Numbered from the stretch's first letter, positions 15,673-24,654 are shown. The stretch is 39,387 bases of DNA from Verrucomicrobiota bacterium (GCA_016209525.1 JACQWK010000431.1:1-39387), one strand, 5' to 3'. Numbers and translations are program-made. The notes: generated from the letters alone by a model not told the origin.

Positions 15673-16875
15673 TCACCTGCGCAACCGGTAGAACGTGTTC
15701 GCTGCGCCGATGCGAACGGCCGCGCGCTTGACGTTCTGTTCGGTCGTGATTGCGGGCTGCGGGTTGAGATCGGCAAAATTCGGCGGCGACAGGCTGGTGG
15801 CGCTTTGCACGGTCACATTGGCGATTGACGCGGGCCAGGACAGGATAATGTCGGCTCCAGAACGCGCGATGCTCAACCGCAGAGATTCCTCCGCCGGAAC
15901 CGCCAGTTCAAAGACCTGGCTTTGACCGCCGGCCAAGAGCAAGGCTTTCCCGTCAGTCGATACATCGAACCCCCAGTACTGGCCGGCGTAACTCGTGGCG
16001 GTATCCAAATCCTCCTTGGTGTAGGTGGTGTGCAGCGCGCCCAGCGTGGCGGCGCTGATCAGGTTGTAAACCTGAATGCCGTTGTCCGTCGTGTGCACAT
16101 AAAGCCGCCCGCCCCGCTCTACGGCCGTCCAGAGACCAAAGCTGCCCCCGCCCGTGAGTTCGCCGGCGTCACCGAGCAACGATTCGGCGCCTGTCGCAAG
16201 ATTGAGCGTGTAGAATTTCGGATGATCATTCTGTCCGGCATCCCCGTAATACGCGTAGCCTGTGTGCGTGCCGCCCACGCGCACATTGCGAATCCGCGTG
16301 CTGGCACTGGTATTGACGTAACCGTTGACGTTCCAACGCGTGTCCGCGGTCACCGAGAAAGGTTCGGCCACCACGCGCGCCAGCGAGAGGCGCCTGCGGT
16401 TGGCCGAAGGATTGTAAGTGGTGTAGATGATCGTATTCTCATCGACCCAATCGAAACTCTCCGCCGCCTGAGCCCCGCCCGGGACTTCGACATCGACGCG
16501 ATTCTGGCCGTCGAAGTTGTAGCGTGAAAAGGCCGTGGTGTTGGCGCCACTGGAGCCCAGCAGATAGACCGATTTTTTGGCGCCGCGGAAGGGCGCCATC
16601 ATGCGATGCTCGAACGGCGTGCCCGTCGTGTCCACCAGCAGGGTTGGGATGTTCGATCCGGACGGGTATCTTCCAAAGGAGGGAGTATTGATCTGGCAGA
16701 CGTAAATGTCCCCGTCGAAGTAGCGGGGATTGTACATGCTGTTACCTCCGATCCCCAAGTCGGCCCCCAAATTGATGGCGGTGCGAAGAGCGAGTTGCTT
16801 GGGCTGATTCGGCCCGGCGTGAGCGGCCAACGTTGCCAGACAAATTGTGAAGATTCGAAGAATGCGGAGTTTCAT
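15673..16875 (-). CDS. Secreted beta-propeller-like protein with FYRLRR C-terminus
   Basis: It is 400 residues long from the ATG at 16875, which places a signal peptide (RIFTICLATLAAHAGP) at the N-terminus; an ATG at 16920 would add 15 residues. The body consists of beta-rich repeats with phrases such as DWVDENTIIYTTYN, KFYTLNLATGAESLLGD, RLYVHTTDNGIQVYN and GFDVSTDGKALLLAGG, fitting a WD40/YVTN-like propeller. The last 60 residues (DIILSWPASIANVTVQSA to FYRLRR) form a small domain that recurs at the end of many secreted verrucomicrobial proteins. No catalytic site is seen. Location is predicted as exported; its partner is unknown. Confidence 0.75.
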   Translation of the reverse strand: MKLRILRIFTICLATLAAHAGPNQPKQLALRTAINLGADLGIGGNSMYNPRYFDGDIYVCQINTPSFGRYPSGSNIPTLLVDTTGTPFEHRMMAPFRGAKKSVYLLGSSGANTTAFSRYNFDGQNRVDVEVPGGAQAAESFDWVDENTIIYTTYNPSANRRRLSLARVVAEPFSVTADTRWNVNGYVNTSASTRIRNVRVGGTHTGYAYYGDAGQNDHPKFYTLNLATGAESLLGDAGELTGGGSFGLWTAVERGGRLYVHTTDNGIQVYNLISAATLGALHTTYTKEDLDTATSYAGQYWGFDVSTDGKALLLAGGQSQVFELAVPAEESLRLSIARSGADIILSWPASIANVTVQSATSLSPPNFADLNPQPAITTEQNVKRAAVRIGAANTFYRLRR

Positions 16876-17520
16876 AAGGCTTTGGAAAGCGAGTGTCGTG
16901 TCCTTGAAATAGCTACGCATTCGTGAACGCTGTCAACGCGAATTTCAGCCTGCCACGTTTCCAGGTTACTCAATCCGATCGGAAAAGGTGTCAAAAGGTG
17001 TCAAAAGGTGTCAGTTCTTGAAAAGGAAAAGGTGTCAGTTCTTGATTTCGTCAACTCTCAACGGCCGATGCGAAGACGGACTGTCCAAAATCAAGAATCC
17101 CCTCTCCCGCGTTCCTCACGCTCGAATGAGTTTCCCACCGAAGGCAACCCGGCGAGACAGGGCCGCGACCGAGGCTTGGCCGCAAAAAGGCGCTAAAGGC
17201 GCAAAGAGATTCCGTCTTGTTTGTGCCTCTTCGCGCCTCATTGCCGCCGACGACAACTTGTTCACGGGGCGCGAGCAAGTTGGACTGTTGGGGTGTAGTC
17301 CTCTTGTTGACCGCCGCGAAGTCATCTGGATTCACCGCGACGACGAAGTCGATGTCGCTGAATTCGTTATTCTGGCGCTCAGCCGACTTCAAGTCAGCGA
17401 TTTGGCAGATAGTTAAGATGCGCCCAGTTGCGCTAGGCAAGTCGGATCGAACTGGACAACCTGGTTGTCCTTCGGCTTACTGAGCGGACTTTGAATTGGA
17501 ACATTACGCCGGAAGTTTGA
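16876..17520. other. Gene-free stretch before carB
   Basis: Several ORFs of 60-140 codons overlap here on both strands, but none has a family motif or good start. The stretch contains the AAAAGGTGTC repeats (16983-17045) and presumably the carB promoter. No match to the N-terminal half of CarB is present. Confidence 0.5.
16983..17045. repeat. AAAAGGTGTC short tandem repeats
   Basis: Three perfect tandem copies of AAAAGGTGTC (16983-17012) are followed by AGTTCTTGA. The larger unit AAAAGGTGTCAGTTCTTGA occurs at 17003-17021 and again at 17027-17045. There is no spacer regularity of a CRISPR array. Confidence 0.8.
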
Positions 17521-19314
17521 ATGAATCCTGATCTTCTCGCGAAGGCCAAATCACTTGGCTTCTCTGACCGCCAAATCGCCCATTTGACCGGCTTGGACGA
17601 GGACGCGATCCGGGCGGCCCGCAAACGAATGGGGCTCTTGCCGAGCTTCCGGCTGGTGGACACGTGCGCCGCTGAGTTCGAGGCCTACACGCCTTATTTT
17701 TATTCCACCTACGATCGGGGCGATGATGAAGCCAAACCCTCCGCGAAACGAAAGGTGATGATTCTGGGGGGAGGCCCCAACCGAATCGGACAAGGAATTG
17801 AATTCGACTATTGTTGCGTCCACGCCTCCTTTGCGCTGAAAGAGGACGGATTCGAAACGCTCATGGTCAATTCGAATCCCGAAACCGTTTCGACTGACTA
17901 CGACACGAGCGACAAACTCTACTTCGAGCCGCTGACACTCGAGGACGTGCTGCACATTTACGAGCGGGAGCAGTGCTGGGGAGCCATCGCCCAGTTTGGC
18001 GGCCAAACGCCGCTCAACCTGGCACTGGGACTACAGCGCAACGGCGTGAACATCCTGGGCACGTCCCCGCAGAGCATCGAGATGGCTGAGGATCGAAAGC
18101 TCTTTGCCGCGATGCTCAACAAACTGGGCATTCCGCAACCCGCGAACGGCGTGGCCGTCAACGAAACCGAAGCCCTGTCGGTCGCGCGCGAACTCCAGTA
18201 CCCCGTGCTCGTGCGCCCTTCCTTTGTCCTGGGCGGGCGGGCCATGCAGATCGTTTATTCCGACGCCGAACTCTCGCACTACATGCGCTTCGCGGTCGAA
18301 GCCTCCCCCGAACGCCCGGTGCTCGTGGATAGATTCCTGGAGGACGCCACGGAAGTGGACGTCGATTGCATCGCGGACGTTGGCCGGTATCCCGATAACA
18401 GCGAAGGCCACATCGTGATCGGAGGCATTCTTGAGCACATCGAGTTTGCCGGCGTTCACTCGGGAGACGCGGCCATGGTCTTGCCGCCCCATACTCTATC
18501 CTCGCGAGTCATTGAAACCATCCGGGAATACACCCACGCCATGGCGCGCGAACTGAAAGTGGTCGGCCTGATGAACGTGCAGTACGCTGTCAAAGGCGAA
18601 GCGGTCTATGTCCTCGAGGTAAACCCCCGGGCCTCCCGGACCGTGCCCTTTGTCAGCAAGGCGATCGGCGTGCCGCTGGCCAAGTTGGCGGCGAAAGTCA
18701 TGGCCGGGAAGACCCTCAAGGCTCTCGGATTCGCCCAAGAGATTTGGCCCAAATACTGGGCCGTCAAGGAATCGGTCTTTCCCTTCAATCGCTTCCATGG
18801 CCAGGACATTCTTCTTTCGCCCGAAATGCGTTCCACCGGGGAAGTGATGGGGCTGGACCATGATTTGGGGATCGCTTACGCGAAGTCGCAGGTGGCCGCG
18901 GGCGCTCCGCTTCCGATGGGAGGCCGCGTCTTTCTAAGCGTGAGCGATGCGGACAAACGAGAAGTCGCGAAAGTGGCCAAGCTTTTCGCCGACCTCGGGT
19001 TTGACCTGGTTTCGACGAGCGGAACAGCCGCCGTGCTCGAAAAATCCGGCTTGAAGGTCCAACGGGTTTTCAAACTCACCGAAGGCCGCCCCAATGCGGT
19101 GGACCTCCTCAAGAATCGTGAAATCCAGTTGGTGATCAATACCCCTTCCGGTCAAACACCGCGAGCGGATGAAATCAAAATCCGCACCACAGCCGTTTAT
19201 ACGAATACTCCCATCATGACCACGCTGGGTGGCGCGCGGGCCGCCGCGCTGGGCATCGCCGCCCTCAAGAAAAAGGGGTTCTCTGTGAAAACCCTTCAAG
19301 AATATCATCGCTAA
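17521..19314 (+). CDS. carB: Carbamoyl-phosphate synthase large subunit, C-terminal half
   Basis: It is 597 residues long, against about 1070 for full CarB. It starts in the oligomerisation domain (SLGFSDRQIAHLTGLDEDAI, then RLVDTCAAEFEAYTPY) and continues through the second ATP-grasp synthetase domain (KVMILGGGPNRIGQGIEFDY, VLVRPSFVLGGRAMQIV, VYVLEVNPRASRTVPFVSKA). It ends with the MGS-like allosteric domain (LFADLGFDLVSTSGTAAVLE). The start is firm: an in-frame TGA immediately precedes the ATG, and GGAAG lies seven bases upstream. The N-terminal half must therefore be a separate gene elsewhere, as in lineages with split carB. This half phosphorylates carbamate in arginine and pyrimidine synthesis. 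Confidence 0.9.
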   Translation: MNPDLLAKAKSLGFSDRQIAHLTGLDEDAIRAARKRMGLLPSFRLVDTCAAEFEAYTPYFYSTYDRGDDEAKPSAKRKVMILGGGPNRIGQGIEFDYCCVHASFALKEDGFETLMVNSNPETVSTDYDTSDKLYFEPLTLEDVLHIYEREQCWGAIAQFGGQTPLNLALGLQRNGVNILGTSPQSIEMAEDRKLFAAMLNKLGIPQPANGVAVNETEALSVARELQYPVLVRPSFVLGGRAMQIVYSDAELSHYMRFAVEASPERPVLVDRFLEDATEVDVDCIADVGRYPDNSEGHIVIGGILEHIEFAGVHSGDAAMVLPPHTLSSRVIETIREYTHAMARELKVVGLMNVQYAVKGEAVYVLEVNPRASRTVPFVSKAIGVPLAKLAAKVMAGKTLKALGFAQEIWPKYWAVKESVFPFNRFHGQDILLSPEMRSTGEVMGLDHDLGIAYAKSQVAAGAPLPMGGRVFLSVSDADKREVAKVAKLFADLGFDLVSTSGTAAVLEKSGLKVQRVFKLTEGRPNAVDLLKNREIQLVINTPSGQTPRADEIKIRTTAVYTNTPIMTTLGGARAAALGIAALKKKGFSVKTLQEYHR

Positions 19315-19350
19315 GGCGGCCCCGTGAGTCATTGCACAAGTCATTTCTGG

Positions 19351-20487
19351 ATGCGCATGACAAAAGCCGAAAAGCTGCTCCGTGAATTGATCGCGCTTCC
19401 GAGCGTCAACCCGGCATTTGCTCCGGCCGGCGACGCGGGAACCGGAGAGAAACTCGTCGGAGAGTTTCTCATGGCCACACTGAAGCGGTCCGGCTTGGAC
19501 GCTCAACGGCATCCAGTGTTTCCGGGCCGGGAAAACATAGTGGCTCGGTTGATTCCGCGGCAAAAGCCGACGCGGCGAATTCTGCTCGCGCCGCATCTGG
19601 ACACGGTGGGCGTGCCTGATGAGACGCTGCTCAGGCCCATCAGGAAGAATGGCCGCCTGTACGGCAGAGGCGCCTGCGACACCAAAGGCAACATCGCGGC
19701 CATGGTGACGGCCTTGCTCAGTGTCGCGCAGGCGGGCCCACGGCCAGCCCGCACGGAAATCGTCTTTGTCGGATTGGTCGATGAAGAATACGGGCAGTGC
19801 GGGTCCCGCGCCCTGGCCGCGACGGGTTTCAAAGCGGATCTGGCGATCGTCGGGGAACCGACCCAGCTTCGAGTGGTCACCGCGCACAAGGGTGATGTTT
19901 GGTTGCGCTTGGAAACGCGCGGCAAGTCGGCCCACGGAGCGCGGCCTGAGTTGGGAAGGAACGCGGTTCATGCCATGGCCAAGATCGTGCATCTGCTGGA
20001 GACGGAGTATGCCGCGCAGTTGCGCAGGAGACGCCATCCCTTGCTAGGGCATCCAACAGTCAATGTCGGTTCCATCGCGGGCGGAACTCAGCCCAACATC
20101 GTTCCCGCCCATTGTGCCGTCGGCATCGATCGCCGGACCTTGCCGGGCGAAACGGAAACCTCGGTTCGCCAAGAGGTCCGCGCCTTTCTGAAACGCCATC
20201 GTCAGTCCGCGAATCTGGGGAACGCAAAAACTGCCGAGTGCCTGCCTCTGGACACGCCGCTGGATTTGCGGCTGGTTCGGGAATTCCTGCAATGTGTCGG
20301 GCAGACAAAAGCAGCCGGAGTCGATTTTTTCTGCGATGCGGCGGTCCTCGCGGCAGCGGGAATTCCCAGCGTCGTCTTCGGCGCTGGGAATATCGCGCAG
20401 GCACATACCGCGGATGAATGGATTTCGCTGCGGTCCCTCGAAGCCGGGACCAGAATTCTGGCACGGTATCTACAATCGCTGCCGTAA
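19351..20487 (+). CDS. M20-family metallo-deacetylase/peptidase (ArgE/DapE type)
   Basis: It is 378 residues long from the ATG at 19351 (alternatives are ATG at 19357 and GTG at 19324). Zn-binding and catalytic positions are all visible: His82 and Asp84 in APHLDTV, Asp110 in GRGACDTKGN, Glu145-Glu146 in VDEEYGQCGS, Glu169 in VGEPTQ and His352 in AHTADEW. The lid domain (residues about 178-295, GKSAHGARPELGRNAVHA) is present. It starts 36 bases after carB on the same strand. That position favours acetylornithine deacetylase in the arginine pathway, but succinyl-diaminopimelate desuccinylase or a carboxypeptidase cannot be excluded from motifs alone. Confidence 0.85.
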   Translation: MRMTKAEKLLRELIALPSVNPAFAPAGDAGTGEKLVGEFLMATLKRSGLDAQRHPVFPGRENIVARLIPRQKPTRRILLAPHLDTVGVPDETLLRPIRKNGRLYGRGACDTKGNIAAMVTALLSVAQAGPRPARTEIVFVGLVDEEYGQCGSRALAATGFKADLAIVGEPTQLRVVTAHKGDVWLRLETRGKSAHGARPELGRNAVHAMAKIVHLLETEYAAQLRRRRHPLLGHPTVNVGSIAGGTQPNIVPAHCAVGIDRRTLPGETETSVRQEVRAFLKRHRQSANLGNAKTAECLPLDTPLDLRLVREFLQCVGQTKAAGVDFFCDAAVLAAAGIPSVVFGAGNIAQAHTADEWISLRSLEAGTRILARYLQSLP

Positions 20488-20788
20488 GCAGTTTCGCTGA
20501 AAGTCGTCGCGGGTCGCGACGATTTTGGACGGCAGTGACAGAGCGAAGCGGCGGCCTCAATTTTGCACAGATCTCGAGACGGGAGAATCCGAGAATCCCT
20601 TTGGGATTCTCGAGAAAACCTTCACGACCTGTGTGTAGTGTTCAGGCGGCAACACTGTTTTTGGGACGCCGCACGACGCCAAGGTGGCGCGGCGCTGCGA
20701 TTCCCGCCGCCGTCCAAACAGTTCGGTGCCGACGCCGCCGCGCTCCGAACCGGCATTTTCTCCGGACGCAGGATCAAGAGGAATTGAC
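20488..20788. other. Convergent intergenic region, no gene seen
   Basis: This lies between the converging M20 and aldose-epimerase genes. Short ORFs lack motifs. GAGAATCCGAGAATCCC near 20582-20598 repeats a short GAGAATCC unit. No clear hairpin with a T-run is visible. Confidence 0.4.
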
Positions 20789-21877
20789 CTACATCGCAGA
20801 AAACTTGAACACCGTCGTGCTCTTAAAGGGATGACCAGGACTCACGATGGCGGACGGAAAATTGGGGCGATTGGGAGAATCGGGGAAATGCTGCGTCTCA
20901 AAACAGACTCCCGCGTGTTTGAGGTGGTTGCCCGTGTAAAGCTGCATCCCGGGTTGAGTCGTGCGCACTTCCATAACGCGGCCACTCTTCGGTTCCACGA
21001 CTCGGGCCGCCAGTTCCGGAGACTCGCCGCCCCCCTTCAGGACAAAATTGTGGTCGTAGCCGTTTGGCCGGGGCTTGAGTTGTCCAATCCTGGCGCCGAT
21101 GCGCGTGGGAGCCGTGAAATCGAGCGGAGTGCCCTTCACGCTTGCGATTTCACCGGTGGGGATCAATTGGTCGTCCGCGGGCGTGTGACGGTCCGCGGAT
21201 AGCCATAATTCGTGGCCAAGCACATCGCCGGAACCCGCCAGATTGAAGTAAGCGTGATTGGTCAGGTTCACCGGCGTGGCCTTATCCGTCGCGGCTTCGT
21301 AATCAAGCCGCAGTTCGTTGTCGTCCGTGAGCGTGTAAGTCACTTTCACCGTCAGATTTCCGGGATACGATTCCTCGCCATCTTTGCTCAGATACGTGAA
21401 CCGCACTGCGGATTCGTGCGGCCCGACCGGAAGCGCATTGGCCTCCCAAACCACACGCGCAAAACCCCGGCGCCCGCCGTGGATGTGGTTTGCGCCGCTG
21501 TTGGCGGCAAGTTTGTATTCCACGCCATCCAGCGTGAACCGCGCTTTCGCGATGCGATTGGCAAAGCGCCCAATCACCGAAGCAGCGCCCCCGAAGCCTT
21601 TCAGGTAGGCCTCTAAGTCGTCCGCGCCGAGGAGCACTTTGGCCATTGCTCCCGTGCGGTCCGGCGCTTGGATCTCGGTAACGGTGGCGCCGTAGCTCAT
21701 GACTTTGACGACCATGCCTTTGGCGTTGCGCAGGGTGAAAAGCTTCACCGGCGTGCCTTCGGAAGTCTTGCCAAAGTCAGACTCCTCAAGCCGCTTGAGC
21801 GTCTGAGCGCCGGCGGAACTCAGGGTCACGATGAACGCGAGCAGGACAAGAGAACCAATAAATCGAGAAGTGTGCAT
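20789..21877 (-). CDS. Secreted aldose 1-epimerase (galactose mutarotase)
   Basis: It is 362 residues long from the ATG at 21877, which gives a clear signal peptide (IGSLVLLAFIVTLSSAGAQ). Upstream codons in the open frame are not needed. The mutarotase motifs are in place: the acid/base His133 in NHIHGGRRGF, His208 in NLTNHAYFNLAG, the substrate Asp in NGYDHNFVL and the catalytic Glu in CFETQHFPDSPN. The enzyme interconverts alpha and beta anomers of aldoses; export implies it acts on sugars released outside the cytoplasm. It is divergent from the protease gene pair. Confidence 0.9.
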   Translation of the reverse strand: MHTSRFIGSLVLLAFIVTLSSAGAQTLKRLEESDFGKTSEGTPVKLFTLRNAKGMVVKVMSYGATVTEIQAPDRTGAMAKVLLGADDLEAYLKGFGGAASVIGRFANRIAKARFTLDGVEYKLAANSGANHIHGGRRGFARVVWEANALPVGPHESAVRFTYLSKDGEESYPGNLTVKVTYTLTDDNELRLDYEAATDKATPVNLTNHAYFNLAGSGDVLGHELWLSADRHTPADDQLIPTGEIASVKGTPLDFTAPTRIGARIGQLKPRPNGYDHNFVLKGGGESPELAARVVEPKSGRVMEVRTTQPGMQLYTGNHLKHAGVCFETQHFPDSPNRPNFPSAIVSPGHPFKSTTVFKFSAM

Positions 21878-21973
21878 GGATGAATAGTGTCGCAACCTTG
21901 GTCGAACGCAAACCGAATTCAATCTCCCAAGTTTTCCGTTACCCAACCTCCCAGGAACAGCGTCTATACCGGC

Positions 21974-23086
21974 ATGCAGACCAGCGCTTGCCCTATGACA
22001 CCGCCCAGGTCCCGCCGCGTCAACCTCGCCGCCGGCGGAGTCCTCTGGTGGGCGCTGGCTTCAGCAGGCTTCGGCGCGCTGGGACAGGAGATTGCGAAAG
22101 TATCAGTCGAGGAAACCAGTCTCTCCGTGGCAGCAAAGCCTTCGCCAGGAAAACTTTTCAAGCTGCCCGGAGCTTTCCGCAAGGAAACCCCGACCTCGGT
22201 CGATGACCTCAAATCGATGCAACGGCACATCCAAGATTTGGTGAGCCGTGTTTCATCGGCAGTCGTGGCTGTGCGCGTAGGCTCCGCCAGCGGCAGCGGG
22301 GTTGTGATTTCGGAAGACGGCTTGGTGCTGAGTGCGGCGCACGTCTGTGTCCGGCCCAGTTTGGACGTGACTTTCATCTTCCCGGACGGCAAAACCGCCC
22401 GAGGCAAAACCTTGGGAACAAACCACGAGATCGATGGCGGGTTGATGCAAATTACGGATGCCGGCCACTGGCCGCACATCCAGATGGGAGATCTCGATCA
22501 AGCTCGGCTGGGTGACTGGGTGCTCTCGTTTGGGCATCCGGGGGGATTCGACCCCTACCGGTCAATCGTCGTCCGCCTTGGCCGCATCATTCGCCTCGCG
22601 CGCGGTGTCGTCCAAACCGACTGCACGCTCATGGCGGGCGACTCCGGCGGACCGTTATTCGACATGCACGGCCGGGTCATTGGAATTCACAGCCGGATCA
22701 GCGATTCCACCGCCGCGAACTTCCACGTGCCGATCACCACTTACCACGAGACCTGGGAGCGGCTGGCTCGCAGTGAAAACTGGGGCGACGGAAGACCCGC
22801 TCCCCAACCCTGGGTTGGCGCTTGGGGACTGGACCATCCCGAAGGGTTTCGAGTGGAACTGGTGAACCGAAACGGACCCGCTGAGAAAGCCGGTGTGAGA
22901 GTCGGCGATATCGTCCGGTGCGTCAACGGACAGGATTGCGCCGGTTTCGAATCCTTCAAGAAGCACGTCGCCCGCACCAAACTTGGCGAACTCGTGAAAC
23001 TGGCCATCCAGCGCGACGGTTTGGACATGGCCCTACTCGTGACCATCGAGCAACGTCCCGATTGGCTGGGACCCGCCACGCCATGA
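21974..23086 (+). CDS. Secreted trypsin-like serine protease with PDZ domain (S1C/DegP-like)
   Basis: It is 370 residues long from ATG 21974, or 363 from ATG 21995. A signal peptide is visible (LAAGGVLWWALASAGFGALG). The protease domain carries His123 in LSAAHVCV, Asp154 in HEIDGGLMQI and Ser224 in AGDSGGPLFD, a complete triad. It is followed by a PDZ domain (about residues 280-355, NRNGPAEKAGVRVGDIVRCV). HtrA/DegP-type proteins degrade or guard misfolded exported proteins. Its stop overlaps the start of the next protease-like gene (ATGA), so the two products are made together, probably as a pair. Confidence 0.85.
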   Translation: MQTSACPMTPPRSRRVNLAAGGVLWWALASAGFGALGQEIAKVSVEETSLSVAAKPSPGKLFKLPGAFRKETPTSVDDLKSMQRHIQDLVSRVSSAVVAVRVGSASGSGVVISEDGLVLSAAHVCVRPSLDVTFIFPDGKTARGKTLGTNHEIDGGLMQITDAGHWPHIQMGDLDQARLGDWVLSFGHPGGFDPYRSIVVRLGRIIRLARGVVQTDCTLMAGDSGGPLFDMHGRVIGIHSRISDSTAANFHVPITTYHETWERLARSENWGDGRPAPQPWVGAWGLDHPEGFRVELVNRNGPAEKAGVRVGDIVRCVNGQDCAGFESFKKHVARTKLGELVKLAIQRDGLDMALLVTIEQRPDWLGPATP

Positions 23087-24654
23087 GACCTGATTCTGCC
23101 CAGGAACACACCCACCCCCTACTCCTCCCAGGAGCGGAGCCGTGTTGCGCGTCACCATGGTTCGTTCCTCGCCTTGGAAGGGTGCGGCGGTGCGTTTTGG
23201 AAAGCTGCTGGCGCCATCGTTCGGGGAAATCTCATTTCGGATTTCGGATTTCGGATTTCGGATTTGGCACTGTCCGCCTCCTCACGTCGGCGACTACAGT
23301 CCTTCTGCTTGGCGCATTCCTTCTGGCCCCAAGCGCGCTCGCCCAGTTTGGACTGAGCCGCACACCCACGTTGTCCCAGGACCGTTTCAAAAGCGGAGCC
23401 CTGACGCTGCGGGCGTTTGGTCCGACACACGAGGCGGTTCGCAAATCGGTCGTGAAACTTCTGCTGGGTGGAAAACCCATCGCGCTCGGAGCGATCATCA
23501 ACCCAAACGGGTTGATTCTGACCAAAGCCAGCGAACTCAAGACGGGCCAGTTAGCGTGCAGCCTGACCGATGGTCGTGAGGTTGAAGCCTCCTTGCTTTC
23601 GATGGACGACGAAAACGACGTCGCGTTGGTGAAAATCAGCGCTTTAGGGCTCACGCCTGTGGAATGGGCCGCTGAAGAACCCGCGGTGGGCCAATGGGTC
23701 TTGACGCCGGGCGTCGATCGGCTCCCCGAAGCCGCGGGAGTAATCAGCGTGCCGGTGCGCAAACTCCATAAGCGCGCGTTGATCGGAGTGAGTCTGGACT
23801 TCACGACCACGGCCGCCCGGGTTTCGGGAATCACGGCAGGCCTCGGCGCCGAAAAAGCGGGCTTGAAGCCCGGAGACATCATCCTCGCTGTGAATGACTC
23901 TCCCATCAAAGATGGCGAACAGTTGGTCAACACGCTGCGCCAATTCCGCGAGGGAGAAAACGTCAAGCTCCGCGTCAAGCGCAGCGAAAGCGAATTCGAA
24001 GCCGGCGTGCAAATGATGGTTCCAAAAGCGGAGCCGGCACCGGATCCGTTTCTTTTCTCCGGCAGCGATTTCAGAGACCTGTCTCAGTTTGCCGATAAGC
24101 TCAAACGCAAGTCGGATCCGGTATCGCAGTTTCTGTGGGATCGTTTGCCCAGTGCCGTGCGTCGGGAGGTATCGGACCACGATGAAACGGGCGCCGAACG
24201 CGAACGGCTCCGTCAGGTTTTGGTCAAAGAGCTAAACCGGATTCTGCAGGAGGGACCGATCTACCAAAAGCAGCGTTTCGCCGGAGTGACATTGTCCGCA
24301 CGCACCCGATCCCTCGTGAATTCAGAGCTGGCCGACGACCAACGAGTCCGGCTCAACCGGCTGCTGCTTGAGGACGCATTTCCGGAGGAGATCGCCAAGA
24401 GCCCCCCGCCGCGCCAGCTCAGCCGCCAAGACCGCATGAATCGCATGGGGGGCGAACTCAGCCAGCGAGCCGAAGGCTTTGAGCTCGCCATCCAGCACGA
24501 CACCGTACTGCAGCCGTGGCAGTGTGGCGGACCTTTGGTGAATCTCGACGGAAAGGCCGTTGGCCTAAACATCGCCCGCGCGGGCCGCGTCGCTTCTTAC
24601 GCGCTTCCCGCAGAACTGGTAAAACGGATGATCGAGGATTGGATGTCGCCTTGA
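23083..24654 (+). CDS. Inactive-looking trypsin-like protein with PDZ domain inserted in the protease fold
   Basis: It is 523 residues long from the ATG at 23083, which overlaps the previous stop (ATGA). A hydrophobic export segment lies unusually deep (residues 66-87, TTVLLLGAFLLAPSALAQ), because residues 52-61 come from a tandem TTTCGGA repeat. The N-terminal barrel keeps the family pattern but has LTKASEL (148-154) where the catalytic His motif should be. Asp179 in DENDVALVKI is kept. A PDZ domain (233-313, AEKAGLKPGDIILAVND) and a linker of about 130 residues precede the last protease part. There the nucleophile motif is QCGGPLV with Cys481 instead of Ser. The likely role is a peptide-binding partner or regulator of the active protease upstream. 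Confidence 0.78.
   Translation: MRPDSAQEHTHPLLLPGAEPCCASPWFVPRLGRVRRCVLESCWRHRSGKSHFGFRISDFGFGTVRLLTSATTVLLLGAFLLAPSALAQFGLSRTPTLSQDRFKSGALTLRAFGPTHEAVRKSVVKLLLGGKPIALGAIINPNGLILTKASELKTGQLACSLTDGREVEASLLSMDDENDVALVKISALGLTPVEWAAEEPAVGQWVLTPGVDRLPEAAGVISVPVRKLHKRALIGVSLDFTTTAARVSGITAGLGAEKAGLKPGDIILAVNDSPIKDGEQLVNTLRQFREGENVKLRVKRSESEFEAGVQMMVPKAEPAPDPFLFSGSDFRDLSQFADKLKRKSDPVSQFLWDRLPSAVRREVSDHDETGAERERLRQVLVKELNRILQEGPIYQKQRFAGVTLSARTRSLVNSELADDQRVRLNRLLLEDAFPEEIAKSPPPRQLSRQDRMNRMGGELSQRAEGFELAIQHDTVLQPWQCGGPLVNLDGKAVGLNIARAGRVASYALPAELVKRMIEDWMSP
23234..23265. repeat. TTTCGGA heptamer tandem repeat inside a coding region
   Basis: Four perfect TTTCGGA units followed by TTT. Because seven is not a multiple of three, the unit is read in changing frames, giving FGFRISDFGF. 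Related ATTTCGGATT sequences are at 30176-30324 and 39254-39270. Confidence 0.8.

Noticed and set aside
16983-17045. CRISPR-like array
   Set aside because: Units are 10-19 bases, three are directly tandem without spacers and there are no cas genes.
17051-17440. 129-codon minus-strand ORF
   Set aside because: It has no recognisable motif; the strings FAAVNKR and ESLCAFSAFL look like translated non-coding repeats, and it overlaps several equally long ORFs.
18934-20037. 367-codon minus-strand ORF across carB and the M20 gene
   Set aside because: It spans the antisense of two well-supported genes and their junction, which a real gene would not do.
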